Positions 53,316 through 61,070 of a stretch of DNA of 64,000 nucleotides are shown in pieces. Source of the stretch: Asanoa sp. WMMD1127 (GTDB lineage Bacteria; Actinomycetota; Actinomycetes; Mycobacteriales; Micromonosporaceae); the NCBI RefSeq assembly GCF_029626225.1, contig NZ_JARUBP010000001.1, positions 4,774,001 through 4,838,000 on the forward strand. Direction: 5' to 3'. The notes under the pieces are model-generated. The model did no database searches. It saw only the letters and a list, made by a program, of their open reading frames with translations, and was not told where the DNA came from. A program made the position numbers and the translations under genes. The first letter of the stretch is position 1, and each line of letters begins with the position of its first letter.

Positions 53316-53957
53316 ATGCCTCGCACCCGACTGTTCGTCCTCGGAGCGGTCGCGTTCCTCACGGCCGCGCTCGCGGCCTGCGGCGCCGACCCGCAGCCCC
53401 GGGTGCCCGCCGCAGCACCGACGCCTGTCTCGCCCGCCGGCGGAACCGGCGCAGCGGCCGCGGACCCCGTCGCGTCGGCCACCCCGGCGCGGCGCGCGCC
53501 GGCAAGGGGAACCTCCGACCTCGCCGCGCTCGAGCGGGCCGGAATCGACCTCGGCGTCACGGTTCTCATCGACGTCGCCGACGACGGCGTCGACAAGTTC
53601 CTCGAGGTCGGGACCGATCGTGTCGTCGACTTCACCGGTCACGCCCGGACGCCGTCGACGATGATGTCGCTCTGGGCCGCCCCCGTCCTGGCGGAGAACC
53701 ATGTCGTGATCAAGCCCTCCTACTGGAACACGAAGCCCGGCGACGACAACTGCGTCGCGGACACGCTCGCGAAGCCCCTGGTGCTGGAAACGTGCGAGCC
53801 GGGCAAGGCGTCGCAGATCTGGCGGGTCTCGCTCGCCGGCGACTCAGGCCAGTTCGAGCTACACGGCGCGTACGGGGTCATCCGAGTCCAGGACGGCGCG
53901 ATCAACTCGGCGGACGGCGGTCGTACCGGTCTGCAGACCGTTCCTTTCAGAAAATGA
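53316..53957 (+). CDS. Lipoprotein sharing a domain with the downstream anti-sigma-like protein
   Basis: A 213-residue lipoprotein: signal sequence MPRTRLFVLGAVAFLTAALAAC with lipobox LAAC, a Pro/Ala-rich linker (25-70) and a C-terminal domain (about 72-213). That domain (GIDLGVTVLIDVADDGVDKFLEV, two Cys in CVAD...ETCEPG, SQIWRVSLAGDSGQFELHG, GGRTGLQTV) closely matches the extracellular domain of the protein at 54482-55204. The CxxD/W pattern resembles a ricin-like trefoil segment. GGGGGAA ribosome site before ATG 53316. The sigma-factor gene begins 10 bp after its stop, so this is the first gene of a three-gene unit. Confidence 0.85.
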   Translation: MPRTRLFVLGAVAFLTAALAACGADPQPRVPAAAPTPVSPAGGTGAAAADPVASATPARRAPARGTSDLAALERAGIDLGVTVLIDVADDGVDKFLEVGTDRVVDFTGHARTPSTMMSLWAAPVLAENHVVIKPSYWNTKPGDDNCVADTLAKPLVLETCEPGKASQIWRVSLAGDSGQFELHGAYGVIRVQDGAINSADGGRTGLQTVPFRK

Positions 53958-53967
53958 CGAGCGGCTA

Positions 53968-54489
53968 GTGTCGCGCTCGATGCACGACGAAGACTTCGAC
54001 GCGTTCTACGCGGCGTCCGCCAGCCGGGTGGTCGCCCACGTCTCCGCGATGGTCGGCAGCCAGGGCGAGGCGGAGGATGCGGTCGCGGAGGCCTACATGC
54101 GGGCCTGGAACAGATGGAAGAAGATCCGGGAGTACGACGATCCGGAGGCCTGGGTACGCCAGGTCGCCTACCGGCACGCGGTCAGCACCTGGCGCAAGGC
54201 CGTCAACAGCCTGCACGCCCACCGCCGCAACGTCACCGACCGGCCCGTCGAGGCGCTCAACCCGGACCACGTGGCGATCGTCGGCGCCCTCCGCAAGCTC
54301 CCGGCCGGCCAACGCAGGGTCATCGTCCTGCACCACCTGGTCGGGCTGACCGTCGCGGAGATCCACGACGAGACCGGCATCGCGCCCGGGACCATCAGCA
54401 GCTGGCTCGCCCGGGGGCGCCGCGCGATGGCCGAGCACCTGACCGACAGGGACGACTACGCCATGGGCGGGGAGCGCCGGGATGTCTGA
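53968..54489 (+). CDS. ECF sigma factor
   Basis: A 173-residue sigma-70-type ECF factor. Region 2 is FDAFYAASASRVVAHVSAMVG with AEDAVAEAYMRAWNRWKKI and PEAWVRQVAYRHAVSTWRK; region 4 is LRKLPAGQRRVIVLHHLVGLTVAEIHDETGIAPGTISSWLARGRRAM. GTG 53968 or ATG 53980 may start it; neither has a good ribosome site. The last eight bases overlap the ATG of the membrane protein downstream, the usual layout for a sigma factor and its anti-sigma factor. Confidence 0.92.
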   Translation: MSRSMHDEDFDAFYAASASRVVAHVSAMVGSQGEAEDAVAEAYMRAWNRWKKIREYDDPEAWVRQVAYRHAVSTWRKAVNSLHAHRRNVTDRPVEALNPDHVAIVGALRKLPAGQRRVIVLHHLVGLTVAEIHDETGIAPGTISSWLARGRRAMAEHLTDRDDYAMGGERRDV

Positions 54490-55204
54490 CGAACGCATCG
54501 AGGAGGACCTGCAGGCGTACGCCGGGCACGTGCGGCGCACCGCCGTCATCCCGCCGGCCGAGCGGATCCGCCGCCAGGCCGGGCTGCGCCGCCGTCGCCG
54601 CGCCACCGCCCTCGCCTTCACCGGCGTCCTGGCCGCCGCGGGCGTCGTCGGCATTCCGCTGGCGCTTGTCCCGGCCAGCCCGTCGGTTCCGGCCGGGCCG
54701 ATGGCGAGCGCGTCGCCGACGGTCAGCGCCGCGCCCTCGCCCAGCGCCACACCGCCACCCTCGAGCACCGTCGAGTCCGACCTCACCCAGTTGACCGCGA
54801 TCGGAATCGACCTCGGGACCGGCGTGCTGCTCGACGTCGCCGACGACGGCTTGGACCTGTTCCTCGAGGCCCGCGACGACGGCTCCGTCGACTTCACCGG
54901 CACGCCGAGATCCCGATCCACGACGATGGAGTTGCGCCCGGCCCAGGTCACCGCGCGGAACCGGGTCGTGATCATGCCGCCGTCGCACATCGGCTCCTGC
55001 GTCACCGACACGCCGGGCTCAGCGCTGACGCTGGCCCCGTGCGTGCCCGGCGACGAATCCCAGACCTGGCGCATCGTTCCGGCAGGGGACTCCGGCCAGT
55101 TCGAGCTCGAGGGCCGCTACGGCATCATCCACGTCGGCGACAGGGGCATCACCGCTGACGGGTCCGGCCGCACGGGCCTGCAGACCATCATCGCCGACCG
55201 ATAA
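54482..55204 (+). CDS. Membrane anti-sigma-like protein with extracellular sensor domain
   Basis: A 240-residue single-pass protein. The cytoplasmic N-terminus (1-40: DERIEEDLQAYAGHVRRTAVIPPAERIRRQAGLRRRRR) could bind the sigma factor. One membrane helix (about 41-64) is followed by a Pro/Ser linker and an extracellular domain (about 100-240) that matches the C-terminal domain of the upstream lipoprotein (GIDLGTGVLLDVADDGLDLFLEA, two Cys, SQTWRIVPAGDSGQFELEG, GRTGLQTI). No zinc-binding HxxxCxxC is seen, so it is not a classic ZAS anti-sigma factor. The role is inferred from gene overlap and topology. Confidence 0.8.
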   Translation: MSDERIEEDLQAYAGHVRRTAVIPPAERIRRQAGLRRRRRATALAFTGVLAAAGVVGIPLALVPASPSVPAGPMASASPTVSAAPSPSATPPPSSTVESDLTQLTAIGIDLGTGVLLDVADDGLDLFLEARDDGSVDFTGTPRSRSTTMELRPAQVTARNRVVIMPPSHIGSCVTDTPGSALTLAPCVPGDESQTWRIVPAGDSGQFELEGRYGIIHVGDRGITADGSGRTGLQTIIADR

Positions 55205-55269
55205 GGCGTCGAGGCAGTCAGTGGGACTGCCCGCCGCTGTGACGCCGGGGCTCCGCATATGATCCCGCG

Positions 55270-55638
55270 ATGGCTCAGAAGGCGTTGGTCGCGCGCGGCG
55301 GACTTACCTATCTCGATCGCCGCGACTACGACCGTGGCGAGTCGACCGTCGTCAAGCGGATGCGCTGGCCGTCGGTGAGCCTCTGGGTCGCGGCCAGCAC
55401 GCTGACCTTCTCGTCGCGGGCCGGATCCGACGCCCTGCACCACCACGAGGTCACCGCGGTGCCGCACGGGCCGGTCATCGCCCGCTGGCTGCCCAGCCCT
55501 GCCTTCGCCGTCGAGTTCTCCACCGACGAGCGTGATCAGGTCCTGCTCTTCTGGACACATCGGGCGCGCGCGGTCGTCCGGGAGCTGGCTCGGCTCGGAT
55601 GGGACGCCGACCCCCGCGCCGACGACTTCGTGAGCTAG
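55270..55638 (+). CDS. Hypothetical protein (122 aa), PH-like fold suspected
   Basis: A 122-residue protein of unknown function. It contains alternating beta-strands in the middle (STVVKRMRWPSVSLWVAASTLTFSS, HHHEVTAVPHGPVIARWLPSPAFAVEFST) and a C-terminal helix (HRARAVVRELARLGWD), the order expected of a small PH-like domain. ATG 55270 lies 65 bp after the anti-sigma-like gene, so it may still belong to that unit. Its stop is six bases from the convergent GH3 gene. Confidence 0.65.
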   Translation: MAQKALVARGGLTYLDRRDYDRGESTVVKRMRWPSVSLWVAASTLTFSSRAGSDALHHHEVTAVPHGPVIARWLPSPAFAVEFSTDERDQVLLFWTHRARAVVRELARLGWDADPRADDFVS

Positions 55639-55643
55639 CCAGG

Positions 55644-56798
55644 TCAGCGCGGTGGGCGAAGCGTGTCCACCCGCGCCACCGCCTGGTCGATCTGGGCCTG
55701 CGTGATGCGTCCGTCGCGGACCAGGTTGACGACGTTGTCCAGGGTTTCCTCGACGATGTTCGGGTTGTAGACCTGCTGGTTCGCGAACACGAGCAGATCG
55801 AGCCCGGCCGCCAGCCCCAGCGCTACCGCTTCGTTCTGGCCGTACCGGTTCAGGATCGCCGCCGCCTGCATGTCGTCGCTGACCGTCGGGCCCGTGAAGC
55901 CCAGCTGGCCGCGGAGCAGGTCCGTGACGACCGCGCGGGACAGCGACGCCGGGAGGGTCGGGTCGAGTTGTCTGTTGAGCAGGTGGGCGACCAGCACGGA
56001 GTCGGCCATGCCGGTGCGGATCAGTTGTTGGAACGGTTCGAGCTCTCGGCGCTGCCACGTGTTGCTGACGTCGACGACGGCGAAGTCGGTGTTGCCGGTC
56101 GCGGTGCCGAAGCCGGGGAAGTGCTTGATCGACGTCTTGACGGCGGCGGCCCGGTGGACCTGGATCTCCTCGGTCGCGTTCGTGACGACGACGCCGACGT
56201 TGTCGGAGAAGCTGCGGCCGAGTTGGCCGATCGCCGGGTTGTTCGGGTTGATGTCGAGGTCGACGACCGGCGCGTAGTTGAGGTTGGCGCCGATCGACGT
56301 CAGGCTGCCGACGATCTGCTGGGCCCAGGCCCGGGTGGCGGCGGGGGAGTTCCGCGCCCCGATCTCGGCCTCCGACTGCGTCGCGGGGAAGCCGTTGGCC
56401 GGGTTGAGGCGGGCGACCTGGCCGCCTTCCTGGTCGATCGAGACGATGAGCCGGCCGGGCGAGGCCTGGCGCAGGCTCCGCACGAGCGCGGTGACCTGCG
56501 CCGGCGAGACGATGTTGCGCGGGGCGTTCGTCGGCAGGTCGCGGTCGAAGAGGATGACGCCGCCGAGGCCGTCCCGGATCGCCCGCACGATCCAGTCGTT
56601 GTCGTCGACCGTCTCGCCGCGGAAGCCGACCACGAGCAGGCTGGCGATCTTGCGTCGGAGCGCGGCCTCGTCGAACGTGGGCGATGCGGTCGGGCTCGCC
56701 GGCTGCCGCGGCGGAGTCTCGGCCGTGCTGGCGCCGCAGCCCGCGAGCCCCGCCACCACGGCCGAGCCGACGCCCGTGAGCAGCCGCCGCCGGGTCAC
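55644..56798 (-). CDS. GH3 glycoside hydrolase lipoprotein (NagZ/LpqI-like)
   Basis: A 384-residue exported hydrolase. Twin-arginine-like signal with lipobox (TRRRLLTGVGSAVVAGLAGC), linker, then a single GH3 barrel domain (about 47-380). Conserved strands: LVVGFRGETVDDNDW, VSIDQEGGQVARL, NLNYAPVVDLDINPNNPAIGQLGRSF, KHFPGFG and the nucleophile Asp in VSDDMQAAAI. The NagZ acid/base loop with Asp-Ser-His is replaced by a GNTDF segment, as in actinobacterial LpqI-like enzymes. It probably removes terminal beta-N-acetyl-hexosamine from wall fragments or glycans. GTG 56798 was chosen because it has AAGGA upstream and starts directly at the RR motif. Confidence 0.9.
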   Translation of the reverse strand: MTRRRLLTGVGSAVVAGLAGCGASTAETPPRQPASPTASPTFDEAALRRKIASLLVVGFRGETVDDNDWIVRAIRDGLGGVILFDRDLPTNAPRNIVSPAQVTALVRSLRQASPGRLIVSIDQEGGQVARLNPANGFPATQSEAEIGARNSPAATRAWAQQIVGSLTSIGANLNYAPVVDLDINPNNPAIGQLGRSFSDNVGVVVTNATEEIQVHRAAAVKTSIKHFPGFGTATGNTDFAVVDVSNTWQRRELEPFQQLIRTGMADSVLVAHLLNRQLDPTLPASLSRAVVTDLLRGQLGFTGPTVSDDMQAAAILNRYGQNEAVALGLAAGLDLLVFANQQVYNPNIVEETLDNVVNLVRDGRITQAQIDQAVARVDTLRPPR

Positions 56799-56877
56799 GG
56801 ATACATCCTTCACCCGATCAACGCTACGGCCGATCTTTGTGCCCAGCGGGCAATATCGATGGACTCCAGCCCTGTCG

Positions 56878-57339
56878 TCAGCCGTTGTTCTCGCGGGTGG
56901 CCTCGGTGGAGCAGAATCCGGCGCAGACGTACCACCGCAGCCGGCTGCCGTGGCCGCCGAACTCGTTCTCGTTCGAGCTCTCCCAGTAGTCCATGTTGCA
57001 CACGCCCCACCGGCCGCGCGCCAATTCCGAGCCCTCGCAGGTGCCACGCCGGTGCTCGCGGTAGGTGCCGTTGTAGTCCCGCAGTTCGTTGACCCAGGTG
57101 ATCGTCGCCGGCCAGTTGCTGTCGCTCTTGAGCCACCACTGGTCGCCGTACCACTTGAAGCACGACTGCGCGTCGGGACTGTCGTTGCACGTCCACCCGC
57201 CGGACGGCGGGGTGCCCGGCGTCGCCGTGGTCGGCACGCTCGCCGCCGCCTGCGCCGGCCCGGCGACTCCGGCGACCCCGGCGACCGCGCCCAACGTCGC
57301 CAACACCGCGGCCGCGGCCATTCGTCGTAGCGCCCGCAT
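56878..57339 (-). CDS. Secreted Cys-rich small protein (153 aa)
   Basis: A 153-residue exported protein. Signal peptide (about 1-32, AGPAQA|AA), a Pro/Thr/Gly spacer, then a domain of about 105 residues with six cysteines (WTCNDSPDAQSCFKWYGDQWW, GTCEGSELARGRWGVCNMDYWESSNENEF, WYVCAGFCSTE) and many aromatic residues. Three disulfides are likely. I do not recognise the family. ATG 57339. It is divergent from the HTH-NB-ARC-TPR regulator and could be its target (inference). Confidence 0.75.
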   Translation of the reverse strand: MRALRRMAAAAVLATLGAVAGVAGVAGPAQAAASVPTTATPGTPPSGGWTCNDSPDAQSCFKWYGDQWWLKSDSNWPATITWVNELRDYNGTYREHRRGTCEGSELARGRWGVCNMDYWESSNENEFGGHGSRLRWYVCAGFCSTEATRENNG

Positions 57340-57420
57340 CGCTGCCCTCCGATCGTCATGAGGCAGGCCGTCCCACCCCGTGGTCGCAGCATGACGGCGT
57401 GCCGTTCCAGGATCCGGGCG

Positions 57421-57450
57421 GCCTGGACGGTTCTGGATGCTTCTGGACGG
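57421..57450 (+). promoter_or_regulatory. Three 10-bp-phased direct repeats upstream of the STAND regulator
   Basis: The blocks GCCTGGACGG, TTCTGGATGC and TTCTGGACGG follow one another exactly 10 bp apart, i.e. one helical turn, with CTGGA at the same place in each. They sit 20-50 bp before the regulator start, in the divergent gap to the Cys-rich secreted protein. This looks like a multi-copy binding site for cooperative binding on one DNA face. Confidence 0.55.
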
Positions 57451-57470
57451 CACATGCGAGGCTGACATCC

Positions 57471-59732
57471 ATGGTCGCGAATCGACCCGACCCGCGGGCC
57501 GCGGCCGATCTCCGGGATCTCCTGGCCGCGCTCGACCGGCTGCGGATCGCGGCGGCGCGTCGGCGCGGCAAGGTCCGGCTCTCGCTGGTCGACCTGCAGG
57601 CGTTGACGGGCATTCCCAAGAGCAGCCTCGCCAACTACCTCGCTGGCCGCACGGCGATGCCGGCGGACGTGCTCGACCGCCTGGTGCTCGCCCTCGGCGT
57701 CCCACCGGCGGAGGCCGGCGCCTGGGCGGCCGCGTGGGAGCGGCTGACCGTGCCACCGGCCGGTCCGGTGCCGCGCCAACTGCCGCCCCCGCCCGGGCTC
57801 CTGGTCGGCCGGGACGAGACCGTCGCCGAACTGCGCGCCGCCTTGGCCGAGCCGTGGGCGCTGTGCCTGCTGGAAGGCTCCGGCGGCATCGGCAAGTCGG
57901 CGCTCGCGCTGCATGTCGCGCATCTGGAGGCGGGACGCTTCGACGGCGGTTGCCTCTACGCCGACCTGGCCGGGGCCGGCGACGAGCACGACATCGGCGT
58001 GGTGCAGGGCCGGTTCCTGCGCGCGCTGGGAGTGACCTCGGCGCCGGCCGCGCCGGAGGAGCGGACCGCGCTGCTGCGCACCGTGACCGCCGACCGGCGA
58101 GTGCTGGTGGTGCTCGACAACGCCGCCGCGGCAGCCCAGGTGCGGCCGCTGCTGCCGGCCGGACGGGCCTGCGCGACGGTGGTGGCCAGCCGCCGCGCCC
58201 TCGTCGACCTCGACCGGACCGCGGCGGTCGCCGTCGCGTTGCTTTCGGACGATGCGGCACGGGAACTGCTGACGCGGCTGGTCGGCGCCGGACGGGTCGC
58301 GGCCGACGAGTCCGCCGCCACCGGCATCGTCGCCGCATGTGGCGGGCTGGCCCTCGCGCTGCGGATCGTCGGCGCCCGGATCGCCGCGCGTCCGGCCGTG
58401 CCGCTGCGGGAGTTCGCCCAGCGGCTGGCCGACCAGCGCCGCCGGCTCGACGAACTCGAGGTAGGCGAGCTGTCGGTGCGTAGCAGCTTGCGCGTCTCCT
58501 ACCGCGGCCTCACCACGGACTCGGCCTCGGCCGCGCGGGTCTTGCGACTGGCGGCGGAGCCCGACTGGGAGGACTTCACGGCCCGCTCCTGCGCCGCCCT
58601 GATGGCGGTCACGCCGCGCGAGGCGGGGCGGGCGCTGGACCAGCTTGTCGACGCGCACCTGCTGGAGGCCGGTGGTGAGGGCAGGTACCGCTTCCACGAC
58701 ATGGTGCGGCTGTTCGCGCGTGAGGTCGCCGCCGAGGCCGGTCCGGATGACGCCGCCGCGCCCGACCGGCTCGTCGCCGCCCTCGTCAGCACCGCCGCGA
58801 CCGCCCACGGACAGCTGTTCCCGCACGACCCTCCGGTGTACGACGGCGACGCGCCGCACGGGCCGGCGGCGTGGCCGGCCGACGATGTGACCGCGTGGCG
58901 CTGGTTCGATCAGGAGTTGCCGAACCTCGTCGCCGTGGCCCGCCAACACCTTGCCGCGCGGCGCTCGCTCGCGGAGGTGCGTGACCTCGCCACCGCGGTC
59001 GTGCGGTTCACCCAGTCCGCCGGCTACGTGGCGGAGCAGGAGGAGTTCGGCCGGCTCGCGGTCGAGGCGGCGGAGCTGCTCGGCGACAAGCCGGGCGTGG
59101 CCCGATCTCTCATGATCCTGGCGGTGGCGATGCTGCGCTGCGACCGCACCGCCGCGGGCATCGACCTGTTGCGGCAGGCCCTCGCGGTGCAGATCGAGCT
59201 CGACCACCTGCCTGGCCAGGCGGCCTGCCTCAACAATCTCGGCAACGCGCTGCGCGACGCCGGCGACCTCGACGGCGCGGTGGAGTCCCTGAGCGAAAGC
59301 CTCGCCCTGCGCCGCCGGCTCGGTGACCGGCACAAGGTCGCGTCCACACTGGACAACATCGCCCTGGTGCGGCGGCGCATGGGCGCGTTCGAGGCGGCGC
59401 TCGTTTACCACCGCCAGGCGTTGGCGATCAACCGCGAGCTCGGCGACCGGCGACGGGAGGCCCTCATGCTCACCAACTTCGCCGAGACCCTCGTGCACGC
59501 CGGGCGCCCCGAGGAGGCGGCTGAGCGGGCGCGGGAGGCGGTGGCGCTGGCCGGCTTCGTCGGCAACACCTACGGCGAAGGGCTCGCGCTGGCCGTCCTC
59601 GGCCATGCCAGCGCCGCACTGGACCGTCCGAGGGAGGCCGCCGCCCATTGGCGCCGCGCACTGCCGCTGCTGGCCGGTCGGGACCCGTCCGCCCACGCCG
59701 CCGTGGCTGAGACGCTGTCCCGGCGCGACTGA
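57471..59732 (+). CDS. HTH-NB-ARC-TPR (STAND) regulator
   Basis: A 753-residue signal-transduction ATPase. An N-terminal helix-turn-helix (about 15-70: KVRLSLVDLQALTGIPKSSLANYLAGRTAMP) is followed by an NB-ARC NTPase domain with Walker A LEGSGGIGKSALALH and Walker B VLVVLDNAAAAAQV, and a winged-helix region (RFHDMVRLFAREVA). The C-terminal half has TPR repeats (AACLNNLGNALRDAGDLDGAVESLSESLALRRRLGD and three further copies). ATG 57471 has GAGG at 57458-57461. Such proteins oligomerise on ligand binding and act on transcription. The divergent secreted protein is the nearest candidate target. Confidence 0.92.
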   Translation: MVANRPDPRAAADLRDLLAALDRLRIAAARRRGKVRLSLVDLQALTGIPKSSLANYLAGRTAMPADVLDRLVLALGVPPAEAGAWAAAWERLTVPPAGPVPRQLPPPPGLLVGRDETVAELRAALAEPWALCLLEGSGGIGKSALALHVAHLEAGRFDGGCLYADLAGAGDEHDIGVVQGRFLRALGVTSAPAAPEERTALLRTVTADRRVLVVLDNAAAAAQVRPLLPAGRACATVVASRRALVDLDRTAAVAVALLSDDAARELLTRLVGAGRVAADESAATGIVAACGGLALALRIVGARIAARPAVPLREFAQRLADQRRRLDELEVGELSVRSSLRVSYRGLTTDSASAARVLRLAAEPDWEDFTARSCAALMAVTPREAGRALDQLVDAHLLEAGGEGRYRFHDMVRLFAREVAAEAGPDDAAAPDRLVAALVSTAATAHGQLFPHDPPVYDGDAPHGPAAWPADDVTAWRWFDQELPNLVAVARQHLAARRSLAEVRDLATAVVRFTQSAGYVAEQEEFGRLAVEAAELLGDKPGVARSLMILAVAMLRCDRTAAGIDLLRQALAVQIELDHLPGQAACLNNLGNALRDAGDLDGAVESLSESLALRRRLGDRHKVASTLDNIALVRRRMGAFEAALVYHRQALAINRELGDRRREALMLTNFAETLVHAGRPEEAAERAREAVALAGFVGNTYGEGLALAVLGHASAALDRPREAAAHWRRALPLLAGRDPSAHAAVAETLSRRD

Positions 59733-59745
59733 GCGGCGAAGGCCC

Positions 59746-60477
59746 TCAGCGGGGAAGCGGGGCTCCGAGCAGCGCCAGTTCCCGGGCCAGGTCCGCCTCC
59801 GCGGACACCGGGCAGGCGAACGGCAGGCGTACGTCCTGGTGCTCGCCGCTGGTCTCGGCCCGCACCGTCAGCCCGTCGCGGTCGATTGCGACCGCCACGA
59901 GCCGGGCGTTCGGGGAGGAGATCGGGATCGCCAACCGCTCGATGCCCGGGCGCCGGGCGAGCTGATGCAGATGGGTGGCCTCGACGGCGGCCACGGGGTC
60001 GGGCCGGGCGGCCCGGTACGCGGTGAGCGCCACGTCGCCGGCGGTCGAGTGGCGGCGGAGGTGCACGGTGATCGGCTCGACCGCCCACAGCGCGACCGGG
60101 GGCAGCTGGAGCAGGGACTCGATGGTGCCGGCGTCGCAGCCGTCCAAGGCGGCCGGGTCCAGCGCCCGGACGGTTCCGGTGATGGTGACCCGGGCCCGCA
60201 CCCGGCACCGCACCGGCACGGGCACGACCGAGGTCACGTCGAGGCGCACGCCGCCGGGCCGGCCGCGGGCGGCGACGAGGTGGCCGCCGGCCGGCGTCAT
60301 CGGGTCGACGGCGACCGCCACCGAGCCGTCGGGCAGCACCGCGTGCGCGGCCAAGAGGTCGCAGGACGTGTCGCCGATCGTCATGCGCAACGAGTCGGCG
60401 ACCGCCAGGACGGAACGCGTCGCGACCGCGTCGCACACGGGCATGCCGTCGGCCGTCCGACAGGCGTCCGACGCCAT
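59746..60477 (-). CDS. DUF2470/HugZ-like heme-iron utilisation protein
   Basis: A 243-residue protein. The N-terminal part reads as an FMN-binding split-barrel-like region (LPDGSVAVAVDPM, VRLDVTSVVPVPVRCRVRARVTITG), and the C-terminal part is a DUF2470 domain (VAAVEATHLHQLARRPGIERLAIP, LVAVAIDRDGLTVRA, VRLPF). Proteins of this type (HugZ-like) take part in heme iron use. A 19-bp iron box lies 33 bp upstream of the start, so expression is probably repressed by DmdR/IdeR when iron is plentiful. ATG 60477. Confidence 0.8.
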   Translation of the reverse strand: MASDACRTADGMPVCDAVATRSVLAVADSLRMTIGDTSCDLLAAHAVLPDGSVAVAVDPMTPAGGHLVAARGRPGGVRLDVTSVVPVPVRCRVRARVTITGTVRALDPAALDGCDAGTIESLLQLPPVALWAVEPITVHLRRHSTAGDVALTAYRAARPDPVAAVEATHLHQLARRPGIERLAIPISSPNARLVAVAIDRDGLTVRAETSGEHQDVRLPFACPVSAEADLARELALLGAPLPR

Positions 60478-60509
60478 GCGGCCTCCTTCGAGGGAACAGG
60501 TAGAGGCAT

Positions 60510-60528
60510 CTAGGGTAGCCTTACCTAA
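60510..60528 (-). promoter_or_regulatory. Iron box (DmdR/IdeR type)
   Basis: The 19 bp match 16 of 19 positions of the IdeR/DmdR consensus TTAGGTTAGGCTAACCTAA when read on the minus strand. It lies in the promoter region of the DUF2470 gene. Confidence 0.8.
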
Positions 60529-60558
60529 TTCCCCCTGTGAAGGAGGCCGGCGCGCTGG

Positions 60559-60855
60559 TCAGGCGGGCTGGTATGTCAGGCAGTCGCTCGTCGTGGCGCC
60601 GGGGCCGACGCGGACCGACTCCGCGGTGCAGGCCAGCTTCTTGTTGTGGACACAGTCAGTGCGCGCGCACGCACCGACGGTGCCGGTGACGTCGGCGATG
60701 CCGCCGCGCACCGACGACTCGACGAATGTCGCGCACGACGCCGCGTCGCCGGCGGAGGCGACGGTCACGGCCGGCGCGTGACACCCTCCGTCGTTGAAGC
60801 TGCACGCCGTGGCGGCGCATTCACGGACGGCGGGCATCTGCAGAAGAGTTCTCAT
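60559..60855 (-). CDS. DUF1540-type small Cys-rich protein
   Basis: A 98-residue protein with two copies of a cysteine motif: RECAATACSFNDGGCHAPAV with a later CATF, and GACARTDCVHNKKLACTAESV with a later C, i.e. eight cysteines in two metal-binding-like modules as in DUF1540. Probably binds metal; the function is unknown. GGAGGACGCC precedes ATG 60855. Iron boxes about 170-210 bp upstream and the DUF2470 gene downstream suggest it belongs to the iron regulon. Confidence 0.8.
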   Translation of the reverse strand: MRTLLQMPAVRECAATACSFNDGGCHAPAVTVASAGDAASCATFVESSVRGGIADVTGTVGACARTDCVHNKKLACTAESVRVGPGATTSDCLTYQPA

Positions 60856-61020
60856 GGCGTCCTCCGTATTGCTTTATGTCGATGGATTCGCCTTTCGTCA
60901 AGCGTAGCAATAAATGGCCGGCCGCTCCCGCCCAACGATGCCGGTGCCGGTGTGTCGCATGGGATATCCGCAGGTCAGAGCCCGATTCAAAGGAATTCGG
61001 AAAAGCCTTCTGCGGGGACT

Positions 61021-61064
61021 AAAGGTTAGCCTGCACTAATTCGCAATAGGTTAGCCTAGGCTAA
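61021..61064 (-). promoter_or_regulatory. Tandem iron boxes upstream of the DUF1540 gene
   Basis: Two sites 25 bp apart: 61046-61064 (16 of 19 to the IdeR/DmdR consensus, containing the perfect palindrome TTAGCCTAGGCTAA) and 61021-61039 (14 of 19). They lie between the PAP2 stop and the DUF1540 gene on the same strand. The AT-rich 215-bp region 60856-61070 holds no other gene. Confidence 0.8.
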
Positions 61065-61070
61065 TGGCAC

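Noticed and set aside
55644-59696. A 1350-codon open frame on the minus strand through the GH3, Cys-rich protein and STAND regulator region
   Set aside because: Only its last 384 codons are a real gene (GH3). The rest is antisense to the HTH-NB-ARC-TPR gene and reads as low-complexity Arg/Gly/His sequence typical of GC-rich shadow frames.
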